This document shows positions 1-7,532 of a stretch of 61,589 nucleotides of DNA, in pieces. The stretch's first letter is position 1. Every line of letters begins with the position of its first letter. The notes under the pieces were generated by a model, which did no database searches, was not told the origin of the DNA, and was given only the letters and a program-made list of their open reading frames with translations. Source of the DNA: Candidatus Dormiibacterota bacterium. Lineage in GTDB: Bacteria > Chloroflexota > Dormibacteria > Aeolococcales > Bog-877. A program made the position numbers and the translations under genes. The stretch covers positions 1-61,589 of the forward strand of contig DAHUZI010000133.1 of NCBI GenBank assembly GCA_027306595.1, given 5' to 3'.

Positions 1-103
1 CCAGGAGAATGCCCGGGCGCTCTGACGGCAGAGGCGCCTTCAGTGGGATCCGCTCCAGGAGCGGTCCAACTGGCGCGGCGTGGGCCCCGACTGCCATGGC
101 AGC

Positions 104-976
104 TCAGGGCTGCGGCGCCACGTCGGCCCGGAGGGCGGCCAGCTGCTCCGGCCTCGCGCGGACTAGGGGGGTCAGGAGTGGCACGGTCTGCAGGCCGATC
201 AGGAACTCATCGGGGGCGCCGGCCGCAAACCAGGGGAACCCGCGTGGCCAATCCGGCGACCGCGGGCCCAGCGCGACCACCTGCGCCGCATCGCGCAGCT
301 CGGCGTCGGTCGCTCCCGCCACTAGCGCGGCGAGCTGACCAAGGAGCTCCGCGAAGGCTTCGATGGCAAGCCATGCCTCGGCCGGGCGCCCGTGGACGGT
401 CCATTCAGCGAGCCCGAAGGCCCCCTCGAGCTCCATGGCGTCCCCGAGCTCGATCGGGGGACCGGCAGCCCCGAACGCCGCTCGGCGCAGTTCGCCCAGG
501 TCCTCGCGCACGCTGTCGAGAAGCTCCTCGGCGTCTGGAGGGTTGCCGGTGGCGAGGTCTGGATGGGTCGGAGCCCAGGCCCTGAGATTCCTGCGCAGCA
601 TCGGCAGGAGCGGGGCGAGGCCGTCCGCCTCCCCGCCGGCCGCGGCCCAGCTGGCCGCCTTGACCCAGCCGTCAACCCATGCCGCGCGGTAGGTCGGGAC
701 CGGCACCATCAGGCCCCGGCCGAACAAAATCAGGGGCGCCCAGGGGAGGCCGCGACGGTTGCGCGCGAGCCTCGACCAGGCCGCGAGGACCTCCGCCGTC
801 CCGGTCCCGTACTGAGACCCCCACCCCTTGCCCGTGCCCCGCCCAGGCCGGCGGTGGGGGACAAGGGCTAGCTCACGGGCTCGCCGAAGCTGCCGCAGCG
901 TCACCGAGGCGCCGAGCGCCCGCACCTCGTCGAGCACTGCGGCCTCAGCCGCGGACGGGTCCGGGCTGCCTCGCAC
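104..976 (-). CDS. hypothetical protein, 290 aa, element left region
   Basis: I do not recognise this protein. It is rich in Ala, Leu and Trp and predicted soluble, with no signal peptide or membrane segment. The first 60 residues look like a small helical DNA-binding head ('VTLRQLRRARELALVP'), followed by a basic Gly-rich turn and a long helical body; that reading is only suggestive. The GTG start at 976 is favoured because a clean -10 box (TAGAAT, 983-988 on the minus strand) ends exactly 6 nt before it, so the message would be leaderless. It is divergent from the gene at 998 and shares a very short promoter region with it. It may be a regulator or accessory protein of the element. Confidence 0.55.
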   Translation of the reverse strand: MRGSPDPSAAEAAVLDEVRALGASVTLRQLRRARELALVPHRRPGRGTGKGWGSQYGTGTAEVLAAWSRLARNRRGLPWAPLILFGRGLMVPVPTYRAAWVDGWVKAASWAAAGGEADGLAPLLPMLRRNLRAWAPTHPDLATGNPPDAEELLDSVREDLGELRRAAFGAAGPPIELGDAMELEGAFGLAEWTVHGRPAEAWLAIEAFAELLGQLAALVAGATDAELRDAAQVVALGPRSPDWPRGFPWFAAGAPDEFLIGLQTVPLLTPLVRARPEQLAALRADVAPQP

Positions 977-982
977 TCCCCG

Positions 983-992
983 ATTCTAGTAC
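983..992. promoter_or_regulatory. divergent promoter, leaderless type
   Basis: The minus strand shows TAGAAT followed by CGGGGA and then the GTG of the 976 gene. The plus strand shows TAGTAC five bases before the GTG at 998. No convincing -35 element is visible. The spacer plus the start codon closely resembles the thrS promoter (TACAAT, CGGGGC, ATG). Confidence 0.45.
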
Positions 993-997
993 TCCCC

Positions 998-1258
998 GTG
1001 TCGAGGCACAAGTGGCCGAGGAGGCGGGTGTGGAATGCCCGCATGACGTCCCGAACCGTCCGGCTCACCGCCGATGAAATCGGAGTCCTCCGGTCCGCGG
1101 CCGCGCGCCGAGCATGCACTCCTGAGCGCGTTCTCCTCGAGGAGATCGTCGAGGTCGCCGACAAGATGGTGCAGAACCTCGCCGCCGCGGACCTCCGGCG
1201 TCTTCGGGCGTTGCGTCGAAAGCTGGCGGCATCGGATTGGGGACGCACCAGTGCCTGA
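998..1258 (+). CDS. small hypothetical protein, 86 aa or shorter
   Basis: A short basic helical protein with no recognised family. In-frame starts exist at GTG 998, GTG 1028 and ATG 1043. A GAGGAGG at 1018-1024 is too close to 1028 and too far from 1043, so the leaderless GTG at 998 is kept, with low certainty. The body from 'RTVRLTADEIGVLRSAA' onward looks like a ribbon-helix-helix or small HTH protein: a short strand followed by two helices. Its TGA overlaps the GTG of the next gene by 8 nt, which makes it the first gene of the element's plus-strand operon. This position is typical of small replication-control or repressor genes, but that is inference. Confidence 0.45.
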   Translation: MSRHKWPRRRVWNARMTSRTVRLTADEIGVLRSAAARRACTPERVLLEEIVEVADKMVQNLAAADLRRLRALRRKLAASDWGRTSA

Positions 1259-1439
1259 GCCCCGAGAGCCGATGGAGCTGCCTCTCCCCCCCGACCTTCG
1301 CCGCGTCCTCCGCGGCCTCGGGAACCACGGCCCTGCCAGCCGGGTCTTTCGGGGGCTAGAGGGCACGTTGCAGCGAGCGGCGGTCGAGGCCGTCCGCCGT
1401 CTGCGCACTACCAACGCGCCGCGAGAGCCACGACGGTGA
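1251..1439 (+). CDS. small hypothetical protein, 62 aa
   Basis: This frame has no entry of its own in the ORF track. It starts at GTG 1251 inside the end of the previous gene and stops at TGA 1437-1439 inside the GTG start of the next gene (GTGA overlap). The tight overlaps at both ends are the main support. The product begins with an acidic/Pro stretch, followed by a basic helical tail rich in Arg. No family recognised. Confidence 0.4.
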   Translation: MPEPREPMELPLPPDLRRVLRGLGNHGPASRVFRGLEGTLQRAAVEAVRRLRTTNAPREPRR

Positions 1440-1732
1440 GCTTCGCATTCGACCGCGACCGCTTCGCTGCGGCACTCCTCGCTCGGGGCCTCGGGCACGC
1501 CGACGTCGCCCGCCTGGCTGGGATCGCCACCTCGACCGTGGCGGCAGCCGCCTCCGGCCGGCCGGTCGCACCCGGAACGGCCCGGCGCCTCGCGGCCGCC
1601 CTGGCCAAGACCCCTGAGCTGGAGCTGATGGCGACGCTCGTCGGCCCGGCCACAAACGGCGAAGCCACCGCCCCTCAAGCGGTGGCTTCGCACATGGAGG
1701 CGCTCAGTGCACGAGCCGCTCCACGCGCATAG
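1436..1732 (+). CDS. XRE/Cro-CI type helix-turn-helix regulator, 98 aa
   Basis: Residues 8-55 form a Cro/CI-like HTH: 'FAAALLARGLGHADVARL' is helices 1-2 and 'GIATSTVAAAASGRPVAP' the recognition helix and turn, followed by 'GTARRLAAALAKTPELELM'. The family binds operators as a dimer and commonly controls lysogeny or copy number in phages, satellites and plasmids. GTG 1436 is used because it forms a GTGA overlap with the upstream stop. The last 26 nt overlap the replication gene start at 1707, so the two are probably co-translated and the protein may regulate the replication operon. The specific role is inferred. Confidence 0.75.
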   Translation: MSFAFDRDRFAAALLARGLGHADVARLAGIATSTVAAAASGRPVAPGTARRLAAALAKTPELELMATLVGPATNGEATAPQAVASHMEALSARAAPRA

Positions 1733-4112
1733 CATAGCGGACCCCGCGCAGACGGGCAGGGGGCCGCGGTCCAGCGCCGCCCTATATCGCCGTCTCGCGG
1801 GCACTCTGGCCCGCGGCTTCCTCAACGGGAACCAGGCGCACCTGGGGCTGATCGCTAACGCGACCCGCCGCCTGGCGGGGCTCGGCCTGGGCGGCGATGA
1901 GACGGCAGGCGCCGTGATCCGGGCCATATCGGAAATCCTGAAGGATGGGGGGCCCTTCACGGAGGAGGAGCTCTCCCGGCGTTCGAACGTCGACCACAAG
2001 AGGCTCGCGCGCCTGCGCCGGAACGGGCGCGAGATGGGCGCGCTCGAGCCGCTTGTCGAGGAGGTCCTCGCGCGGGCCACGCGGACCATCCCGGTGCCAA
2101 GGGTCGCTGGGTCGACCCCGCGGACAGCTGGCGGACGCGATGCGGCGAGTGACCTGGTCGCCCTGGCCCGAGCCGATGGCGTCGAGACGTTTACTTATCA
2201 GGGGGACCCGTACGTCAGCCTGCACGTGAATGGGCACGTCGAGACGCACCCGTTGGGGCTAAGGAGCCCGGCCCTCCGTGACTACCTCCTGCGGCTGTAC
2301 CGGTCGCGCCACGCCCGCTTGCCGGGGAGGGAAGCGGTCGCGGGGGCTGTGGAGGCGCTCGCCGCGGATGCCCGCTGTGGCGAAGTGGAGCACGCCGTGT
2401 TCCTGCGCGTCGGCGCTCTCCCGGATGGCCGCATCGCGATCGACCGCGGTGATGCCAGCTGGACCGCGATCGTGGTCGGGGCGGCTGGCTGGGAGGTGGT
2501 CCCTCACCCGGTCCGGTTCCGCCGACCACGCTCACTTCTGAGCCTGCCGATGCCGGAGGGTGGGGGCTCGATCGATGAGCTTTGGGCCTTCCTCAACTTG
2601 GGCTCGCCCTCGGACCGCTATCTCGTCATGGTGTGGCTGGTGGCGGCGCTGCGCCCGGTCGGCCCGTATGGGGTGCTGCTCTTCCACGGGGAGGCGGGCA
2701 CAGCCAAGAGCACGGCCACGAAGATCTGCCGATCGCTTGTGGACCCCTCAACGGCGCCGATGCGCCACCTGCCAAAGGACATCCGCGACCTTTTCGTCGC
2801 GGCGCGCGCGAACCGGTGCCTGGCGTTCGACAACGTGAGCGCGATCCCGCGCGAGACGAGCGATGCGATCTGCCAGATCGCCTCCGGCGGCGGCTACGCC
2901 ACGCGCGAGCTCTACTCCGATAACGACGAGGTCGTTCTCACTGCCCAGCGACCGGTGATCATCACGTCAGTCGAGGAGGTGGCACGCTCGGGCGACCTCC
3001 TCGAGCGCTCCCTCCTGGTCGAGCTGCACCCGATCTCACCGGAGAATCGCCGAACAGAGAAGCGCCTCTGGCGGGACTTCGAGCAGGCGCGCCCAAGGCT
3101 GCTTGGCTCGCTCTTGGACCTTGTCGCGAGCACCGAGCGCGAGCTGCCAGGGGTCGAGATCGCAGCGCCGCCGAGGATGGCCGACTTCGCGGAACTCGGG
3201 GTAGCGGTCGAGCGAGCCAAGGGATGGCCTGATGGGGCCTTCCTTAGGGCGCTCGAGGGGAGCGCCCTTGAGGCGGCCGATACGGCACTCGGCGGGTACC
3301 CCATCGTCCCGACCCTCGTGAAGTTCGCCAGCGAGGTCGACAGGAGAGAGCCCCCGGCATGGGTCGGATCCGCGGCTGAGCTCCTCGACGAGCTCACTAG
3401 CCTCTCGGGGAAGGGTCCCGAGGATCTCCGCCGCCTCCGTGACTGGCCCCCGAACCCAGGCTGGCTCGGCCGTCAGCTCGTCCGGATCGGACCCGACCTT
3501 CGGAAGGTCCACGGGGTGGACCTTCAGTCGGTGCGGCGAAGCCGAGATGCGAAGCGCTGGAGAGTCGCGCGCGTAAAGGGGGGGAATTTGCTGGCACTGC
3601 CGGCACTGCCGGCACCTTCGACTTCAAATGCTGCCGTTTCGGGTGCCGGCAAGGGGTCTCCGGGTGCCGGCAAGGGGTCTCCGGTGCCGGCAACGGTGCC
3701 GCCTTCGACCGGAGCCCCTGGCAGCGATCGGCTGGCAACGAGTGCCGGCAGTGCCGGCAGTGTGCCGGCATTCGCGGCGCTTGCCGGCACCCCTGATGCT
3801 CATCTTTCTGATCTCTTACCCGGTGCGGGTGCCGGCAGTGCCGGCATTTTCCCCTCTTTTGGGGAGAAAGAGGAAGAAGGGAACGGCTACCAGAGCCTGA
3901 AGCTCACAGCCTCCGAAGCGGAAGAGGGGGTCGGCGCAGCTCTGGTGGCCGCCGAGTCGATCGAGGACCTGAACCAGATCGTGATCGAGTTCCAGGAGAC
4001 GATCGTCGCGCTCCCGCTCGGTGCGCGGCGGCGGGTGCGCGCCGTCTACCTCGCCCACCGCGATCGGCTCGTTGGCCGTGCGGCGGCTGGCGGCCCGGAC
4101 GTGACCCCGTGA
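1707..4112 (+). CDS. element replication AAA+ ATPase (primase-helicase-like), 801 aa
   Basis: This belongs to a widespread phage/island family of large ATP-binding proteins of the primase-helicase type. Residues ~330-337 carry a Walker A loop 'GEAGTAKS', ~371-378 a Walker B-like 'CLAFDNVS', and 'AQRPVIITSVEE' a sensor-like motif. N-terminal residues ~20-120 are helical and of unknown function. The family core ends near residue 625. Beyond it is an unusual ~170-residue Ala/Gly/Pro-rich extension encoded by a DNA repeat cluster (3598-3846), then a conserved helical tail ('ALPLGARRRVRAVYLAHRD') that recurs in the decayed second copy near 10.6 kb. It probably unwinds or initiates at the element's origin. 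GTG 1707 overlaps the XRE gene; its stop overlaps the next start (GTGA). Confidence 0.75.
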   Translation: MHEPLHAHSIADPAQTGRGPRSSAALYRRLAGTLARGFLNGNQAHLGLIANATRRLAGLGLGGDETAGAVIRAISEILKDGGPFTEEELSRRSNVDHKRLARLRRNGREMGALEPLVEEVLARATRTIPVPRVAGSTPRTAGGRDAASDLVALARADGVETFTYQGDPYVSLHVNGHVETHPLGLRSPALRDYLLRLYRSRHARLPGREAVAGAVEALAADARCGEVEHAVFLRVGALPDGRIAIDRGDASWTAIVVGAAGWEVVPHPVRFRRPRSLLSLPMPEGGGSIDELWAFLNLGSPSDRYLVMVWLVAALRPVGPYGVLLFHGEAGTAKSTATKICRSLVDPSTAPMRHLPKDIRDLFVAARANRCLAFDNVSAIPRETSDAICQIASGGGYATRELYSDNDEVVLTAQRPVIITSVEEVARSGDLLERSLLVELHPISPENRRTEKRLWRDFEQARPRLLGSLLDLVASTERELPGVEIAAPPRMADFAELGVAVERAKGWPDGAFLRALEGSALEAADTALGGYPIVPTLVKFASEVDRREPPAWVGSAAELLDELTSLSGKGPEDLRRLRDWPPNPGWLGRQLVRIGPDLRKVHGVDLQSVRRSRDAKRWRVARVKGGNLLALPALPAPSTSNAAVSGAGKGSPGAGKGSPVPATVPPSTGAPGSDRLATSAGSAGSVPAFAALAGTPDAHLSDLLPGAGAGSAGIFPSFGEKEEEGNGYQSLKLTASEAEEGVGAALVAAESIEDLNQIVIEFQETIVALPLGARRRVRAVYLAHRDRLVGRAAAGGPDVTP
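3598..3846. repeat. cluster of 11 TGCCGGCA palindromes inside the replication gene (candidate origin iterons)
   Basis: Perfect TGCCGGCA copies begin at 3598, 3607, 3644, 3665, 3685, 3743, 3752, 3763, 3782, 3830 and 3839. Neighbouring spacings are 9, 21, 20, 9, 11, 19 and 9 nt, close to one or two helical turns. The copies fall in two different reading frames of the host gene, so selection appears to act on DNA rather than on a peptide repeat. A pyrimidine run (TTTTCCCCTCTTTT) and a purine-rich tract follow at 3846-3880 and could be an unwinding element. Origin function is inferred by analogy with phage and plasmid initiator genes that contain their own origin. Confidence 0.6.
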
Positions 4113-4741
4113 TCTCCGCGACGCCGGCAGCCCCGAGCTACGTGCTGGTCGACCACCCTGCCTACGTCCGGGACCGCCGCGCCCGGAGAGCGGCGCTCCT
4201 CACGATCCGCCGCCAGGTCCGGCGCCCCGGGGTCTACGACTGGACGTGGCATCACGATGCCGGCCGCGCGTGCTGCCGGCGGGAGGCGCCGTCCATCACG
4301 GCGCAGTGGATCGTGGCCCAGCTCCGGCTCGATGGGGTGTGGGCCCGGGCCGCCCTGGTGAGGGGCGATTCGCTGGCGGCCAGCGCCCTCCGGTCGGCAG
4401 GCGGCGCGGTCGGCGTCGTGGGAGGGCCGGTCGGCGAGTCGCTGGGTCGGATCGCGCTCGCCGTCGCCGGGGGCGCCATCGAATGCTGCCCCCATCTGGG
4501 GGTGGGCGACGAGTTCCGGGCCGTGTGGCTTCGCGACCTCGACCGGGCCCGGTGCGCCGGCTGCCACGCCGGCCGCACCCGAGCGATCGTCGGCACGCCC
4601 GAGGGCTCGACGTGTGACGGCTGCCGCCGGGCGGCGGAGGTGCTGCGGCCGTTCGTGATGATGGCCGGACCGCTGACGGTCTTCGGCGACATCTGCGAGA
4701 GGTGCTCGGGGGGATCGCGCGTCACGGTGATCGTCGAGTGA
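4109..4741 (+). CDS. cysteine-rich zinc-binding hypothetical protein, 210 aa
   Basis: This gene starts at GTG 4109 overlapping the stop of the replication gene. The N-terminus ('VLVDHPAYVRDRRARRAAL') is basic and conserved in the decayed relic near 10.7 kb. The C-terminal half has paired cysteines, 'CAGCHAGR', 'CDGCRRAA' and 'CERCSGG', suggesting one or two structural zinc sites. There are no membrane segments. The function is unknown; nucleic-acid binding in support of replication is a reasonable guess from its position directly after the ATPase. The stop overlaps the next gene (GTGA). Confidence 0.6.
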   Translation: MISATPAAPSYVLVDHPAYVRDRRARRAALLTIRRQVRRPGVYDWTWHHDAGRACCRREAPSITAQWIVAQLRLDGVWARAALVRGDSLAASALRSAGGAVGVVGGPVGESLGRIALAVAGGAIECCPHLGVGDEFRAVWLRDLDRARCAGCHAGRTRAIVGTPEGSTCDGCRRAAEVLRPFVMMAGPLTVFGDICERCSGGSRVTVIVE

Positions 4742-5070
4742 CCGCCGAGCTCGCCCAGATCCCGCCCGGGTTCGTCCGAGGCGAGTCCGGGGACACGGCA
4801 AAGCTGCCACCGGGTTGGGGCGCCTGCCGGTTCTGTGGAGACCGGGTTCGCCGCCCCGAACGAATCTGTCAGCTGTGCCTCGCCGAGGCGGCCGGCCTCC
4901 GGGTCCACGCCGGCCCCGCGATCCGCCTCACCGGGAGCGTTGACCTGGTCCCGCTCGTCGCGCCCCGTCGGCAGCCCCGGGAGGTCCTTGAGGCCCGCGC
5001 CCCTCATGGCGAGGGCGGCCAGCGGGCGGCGGTCCGATACGGCGTCCGGGCCCCTCGGAGTCGACGGTGA
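4738..5070 (+). CDS. small zinc-finger protein, 110 aa
   Basis: GTG 4738 overlaps the upstream stop. The recognisable part is 'LPPGWGACRFCGDRVRRPER' followed by 'ICQLCLAEAAGLRV', a CxxC...CxxC zinc ribbon. The gene at 8905 has the same layout (LPPGW, CxxC, ~10 residues, LCxLC, then E..GLR), so the two are probably paralogues within the element. The C-terminal third is basic and unstructured-looking. Function unknown, probably DNA or protein binding. Confidence 0.55.
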   Translation: MTAELAQIPPGFVRGESGDTAKLPPGWGACRFCGDRVRRPERICQLCLAEAAGLRVHAGPAIRLTGSVDLVPLVAPRRQPREVLEARAPHGEGGQRAAVRYGVRAPRSRR

Positions 5071-5270
5071 GGACGTCGAGCGGCCCCGGCGCCGCCCGCG
5101 CCCGTGAGGCCGTCGCTTGGGATGCGGAGCCCCGCGCCCGGGCCGCACGCATGGCGGCGGACCGCCGCGGTGCCCGCGGCTCCGTGTCCCGCGGCGCCGC
5201 CCCCGACTTGGGCGGCGTCCGCGCGGCGTGGGACCCGCTCCAGCCGGCCAAGCCGGTATCGGGATGCTGA
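5067..5270 (+). CDS. possible small protein, 67 aa
   Basis: Supported only by context: GTG 5067 overlaps the previous stop (GTGA), and the frame ends 4 nt into the next ORF start region. The product is basic and Ala/Arg-rich ('AREAVAWDAEPRARAARM'), which any frame in such GC-rich DNA can produce. No family recognised. Confidence 0.3.
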   Translation: MRTSSGPGAARAREAVAWDAEPRARAARMAADRRGARGSVSRGAAPDLGGVRAAWDPLQPAKPVSGC

Positions 5271-5989
5271 GCGGGCGGCGCGATGCGGGCATGGCTCGGC
5301 CCTACTGGGTGGCCGTCTGGCTCTGGAGCATTGATGGCCACTCCCAGCGGCAGATCGCGGAGGTGCTCCACCTCTCGCGGCAATCCGTGCGGTACTACCT
5401 CGCCAAGGGGCGCCCCGACGGCATCCGCCCTGGCGGAGGTGGGCGCAATCGGTGGGCGCAAAGTGGCCGGATCGCGCCCACCGATTGCGCCCACTCGCGC
5501 CAGGGCGGAGAACGTGATCCCACTTGTCGGGAGGCGCCCATGACCACCACCACCAGCGCCACGATTGAGCGGGCGCGCGCGTACCTGCGCAACCTCGACC
5601 CGGGCCGCACGATGGACGCGGCCGAGCTCCGCCGGCGGGTGGGGCGACAGTTCCCCGCGCTCTGGCCCAAACTCACGCCCTCCTTGCAGGCTGCCTGGGC
5701 CTGGCGCCAGGCCCACGGCCGGACCCCAGAGCTGGCGTGGCGCGAGCCCAGCCGCCCTCCTGACAGCGGACTCTTCGACGGCGTCCGGGTCCCGCGGGAG
5801 GAACGGACGCGGGCCCAGGCGGTGCACGCGCTCGAGGCTCGGCTGCGGGCGCGGCAGCGGCACCTCGCCGCCGCTCAGCGCGAGGCCGCGCGAACCAGGG
5901 CACTGGCCGCGTGGTGGCGGGCGGCGCACGGCGACCGGCTCGAGCTCCCCCTCGACCTCGCCGAGGAGGCGTGGTATGGGCACCGTTGA
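5264..5989 (+). CDS. HTH protein with C-terminal coiled-coil region, 241 aa (or a 149-aa protein from an internal start)
   Basis: The N-terminal part contains a resolvase/MarR-like helix-turn-helix: 'GHSQRQIAEVLHLSRQSV' followed by 'RYYLAKGRP'. The middle is encoded by a large inverted repeat (5425-5508) and looks like non-functional linker. From ATG 5540 the product is helical and Arg/Ala-rich with a likely coiled coil. ATG 5540 has a good GGGAGG five bases upstream, so two products, or a separate downstream protein, are possible; the frame is open throughout. The stop overlaps the serine recombinase start at 5976. Possible roles are regulator or accessory protein of the recombinase; this is inference. 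Confidence 0.5.
   Translation: MLSGRRDAGMARPYWVAVWLWSIDGHSQRQIAEVLHLSRQSVRYYLAKGRPDGIRPGGGGRNRWAQSGRIAPTDCAHSRQGGERDPTCREAPMTTTTSATIERARAYLRNLDPGRTMDAAELRRRVGRQFPALWPKLTPSLQAAWAWRQAHGRTPELAWREPSRPPDSGLFDGVRVPREERTRAQAVHALEARLRARQRHLAAAQREAARTRALAAWWRAAHGDRLELPLDLAEEAWYGHR
5425..5508. repeat. large inverted repeat: 35-bp arms, 14-bp loop
   Basis: Left arm 5425-5459 and right arm 5474-5508 match at 32 of 35 positions, with the innermost 21 bp perfect. Each arm contains two direct copies of GTGGGCGC about 13 bp apart, giving four copies in two orientations. As RNA this would form a very stable hairpin between the HTH segment and ATG 5540. As DNA it resembles a dimer or tetramer operator, or an origin/recombination site. 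No U-tract follows the right arm, so it is not a normal terminator. Confidence 0.75.
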
Positions 5990-6605
5990 GGCGCCGGCGC
6001 CCCGGGCTGCGCTGTGGCTTCGGGTCTCGACCGCGGAGCAGGTGGCCGCGAACCAGGAGCCGGCCCTGCGGGCCCTCGCCGAGCGCCGAGGCTGGGCGGT
6101 CGGCCCCGTCTACCGGCTCGAGGAGTCGGCGTTCGCGGGTGGCGAGGCGTACCGGCGGGCGGTGACCCAGCTGGTCCGCGACGGCCGGCTGGGGCGGTTC
6201 ACGGTGCTCCTAGTGTGGGCCCTCGACCGGCTCTCCCGGGAGGGACCGCTGGCCACCCTGGGGCTGGTGGACCAGCTGGCCCGCGCCGGCGTCACGGTCG
6301 TCTCGGCTCAGGAGCCGTGGACCGAGGCGCCCGGCGAGCTCCGGGAGCTGCTCCTCGCCATCGTCGCCTGGGTGGCGCGCCAGGAGTCGGCGCGTCGGTC
6401 GGAGCGGGTCCGCGCCGGGCTGGCGCGGGCCCGGGCCGCAGGAACGCGGCTGGGGCGACCGCCGGGGAGCCGGGACGGCCACCAGCGCCGGCGGTCGGGG
6501 TACTTCGCGCGGTGGGCCCGGGTCCGGGAGGACGGCCCTAAACAATCCCCAGGGCGGGAAGAGCCCTCCGCGGATCTCGGCCCGGGCACCCCCGGCGCGG
6601 GGTGA
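5976..6605 (+). CDS. serine site-specific recombinase (resolvase/invertase family), 209 aa
   Basis: The catalytic domain is clear: 'LWLRVSTAEQ' contains the nucleophilic serine and its arginine, 'LVWALDRLSREG' matches the conserved D-R-SR segment, and 'SERVRAGLARARAAGTRLGR' is the E helix leading to the DNA-binding hinge. Length fits small resolvases/invertases rather than large serine integrases. The C-terminal tail after 'GRPPG' is short and lacks an obvious HTH; that role might be supplied by the HTH protein encoded just upstream, which overlaps it by 14 nt. The stop codon lies inside one copy of a ~21-bp site that recurs inverted at 7457. Confidence 0.85.
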   Translation: MGTVEAPAPRAALWLRVSTAEQVAANQEPALRALAERRGWAVGPVYRLEESAFAGGEAYRRAVTQLVRDGRLGRFTVLLVWALDRLSREGPLATLGLVDQLARAGVTVVSAQEPWTEAPGELRELLLAIVAWVARQESARRSERVRAGLARARAAGTRLGRPPGSRDGHQRRRSGYFARWARVREDGPKQSPGREEPSADLGPGTPGAG

Positions 6606-6623
6606 ACAATCGGAGGGTTATTC
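6539..6623 (-). repeat. candidate recombination sites at the end of the recombinase gene
   Basis: The minus strand of 6603-6623 reads AATAACCC...ATTGTTCA and matches the plus strand of 7457-7477 at 16 of 21 positions. A further half-site, ATTGTTTA on the minus strand at 6539-6546, matches the 7457 site exactly over 8 bp. Sites in opposite orientation next to a serine recombinase would allow inversion of the DNA between them. Confidence 0.45.
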
Positions 6624-6804
6624 GGGGCTGGGCCTAGACGATGCGGCGGTCCCGCCACGAAAGCCAGCCTCCGCCGGCCCCGGTTCGCCCCTCGCAACCC
6701 GGCGAAGTGCTGGCGCTCAAGGAGCCCACGGCCTGGCCGCGCCGCGGATGCAGCGCACGCCGAGGGTGCCACCGGCGGCGACCTGACCATCGCCCCGGGA
6801 GGAG

Positions 6805-7437
6805 TCAACCGTGGTCGTCAGGATCGGGAAGCGCGCGCCCTTCGGCGACCGACGCGTTGCGCACCTCCTCGCGCATGCAGTCGATCACGCGCTGGCGCGA
6901 TGCGAGGAGGGCGCCTCCGTCGTCCGTGGCCCTCTGGAGGGCCTCCGGGAACGCCTCGGTCCCGTGCGATGCCCTCAGGGATCCGCGACTCGACAAGTAC
7001 ACCCAGACCGCCTGGTCGAAGTCACGGAGCGCGTCCCACAGCCGCACGCTCCCAACGAGCGCAACGAGGGCCTGCGCTTCGTAGTCGATGCTGTCGGGGT
7101 CCGGCTGTTGGCTGGGAGGGTCGATCCGGGACCGGTCCTTCCTCAGAGCCCACTCGACCTGTCGGCCCCAGTGATTCACGTGACGTGTCACCGCCAGGTA
7201 GGCGTCGAGCCTTCGCTTGCGGAAGGCGGCGGCGTGCCGCTCTGAGGTGTCGTGACGGCGGTCGGCCGCGGCGGCTTCGGCCCGTGCCTGGCGCTCGGCG
7301 GCGCCTTCGCTGGCCTGGGCGGTGATGGTCCTCGCGGTCACCCTGTAGGTGATGAACCCGGTCACGGCTGAGGCGATCACTGCGGCCCCCGCCGCCTCGA
7401 GTCCTGCCAAGAGTTCCAGCATGCCATCGGTGATCAT
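6805..7437 (-). CDS. membrane-anchored hypothetical protein, 210 aa
   Basis: The start is placed at ATG 7437 ('MITDGMLELLAGLEAAGAAV') rather than far upstream, because the preceding codons are low-complexity read-through; a GGGGGA lies just before it. Residues ~8-30 form one transmembrane helix, followed by a long Ala/Glu/Arg-rich stretch typical of a coiled coil, then a soluble helical domain ('DSIDYEAQALVALVGSVRLW'). This resembles single-span phage or island proteins of unknown function. It is the only gene between the inverted sites at 6603 and 7457 and runs against the surrounding operon, which fits an invertible cassette. The interval 6606-6804 holds nothing else I can identify. Confidence 0.55.
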   Translation of the reverse strand: MITDGMLELLAGLEAAGAAVIASAVTGFITYRVTARTITAQASEGAAERQARAEAAAADRRHDTSERHAAAFRKRRLDAYLAVTRHVNHWGRQVEWALRKDRSRIDPPSQQPDPDSIDYEAQALVALVGSVRLWDALRDFDQAVWVYLSSRGSLRASHGTEAFPEALQRATDDGGALLASRQRVIDCMREEVRNASVAEGRALPDPDDHG

Positions 7438-7456
7438 CGTCCCCCGAGGCGTTGCC

Positions 7457-7477
7457 AAACAACCCGCCCATTGTTTA
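7457..7477 (+). repeat. inverted counterpart of the 6603 recombination site
   Basis: It contains a perfect internal inverted repeat, AAACAA (7457-7462) and TTGTTT (7471-7476), around CCCGCCCA. It lies 20 bp upstream of the 7437 gene start. Alternatively it could be an operator between two divergent genes. Confidence 0.45.
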
Positions 7478-7519
7478 TCTCGGGCGAGCGACAGGCTTTC
7501 CTCTCGGCCAGATCGCGCG

Positions 7520-7525
7520 TAGGAT
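7520..7525 (+). promoter_or_regulatory. -10 box (TAGGAT), leaderless type
   Basis: TAGGAT ends 7 nt before ATG 7533. No -35 consensus is seen. The same hexamer precedes infC. Confidence 0.4.
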
Positions 7526-7532
7526 GGCGGCG

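Noticed and set aside
5283-5543. 86-aa ORF overlapping the HTH gene in another frame
   Set aside because: It reads through the inverted repeat, lacks a ribosome-binding site, and the HTH is in the other frame.
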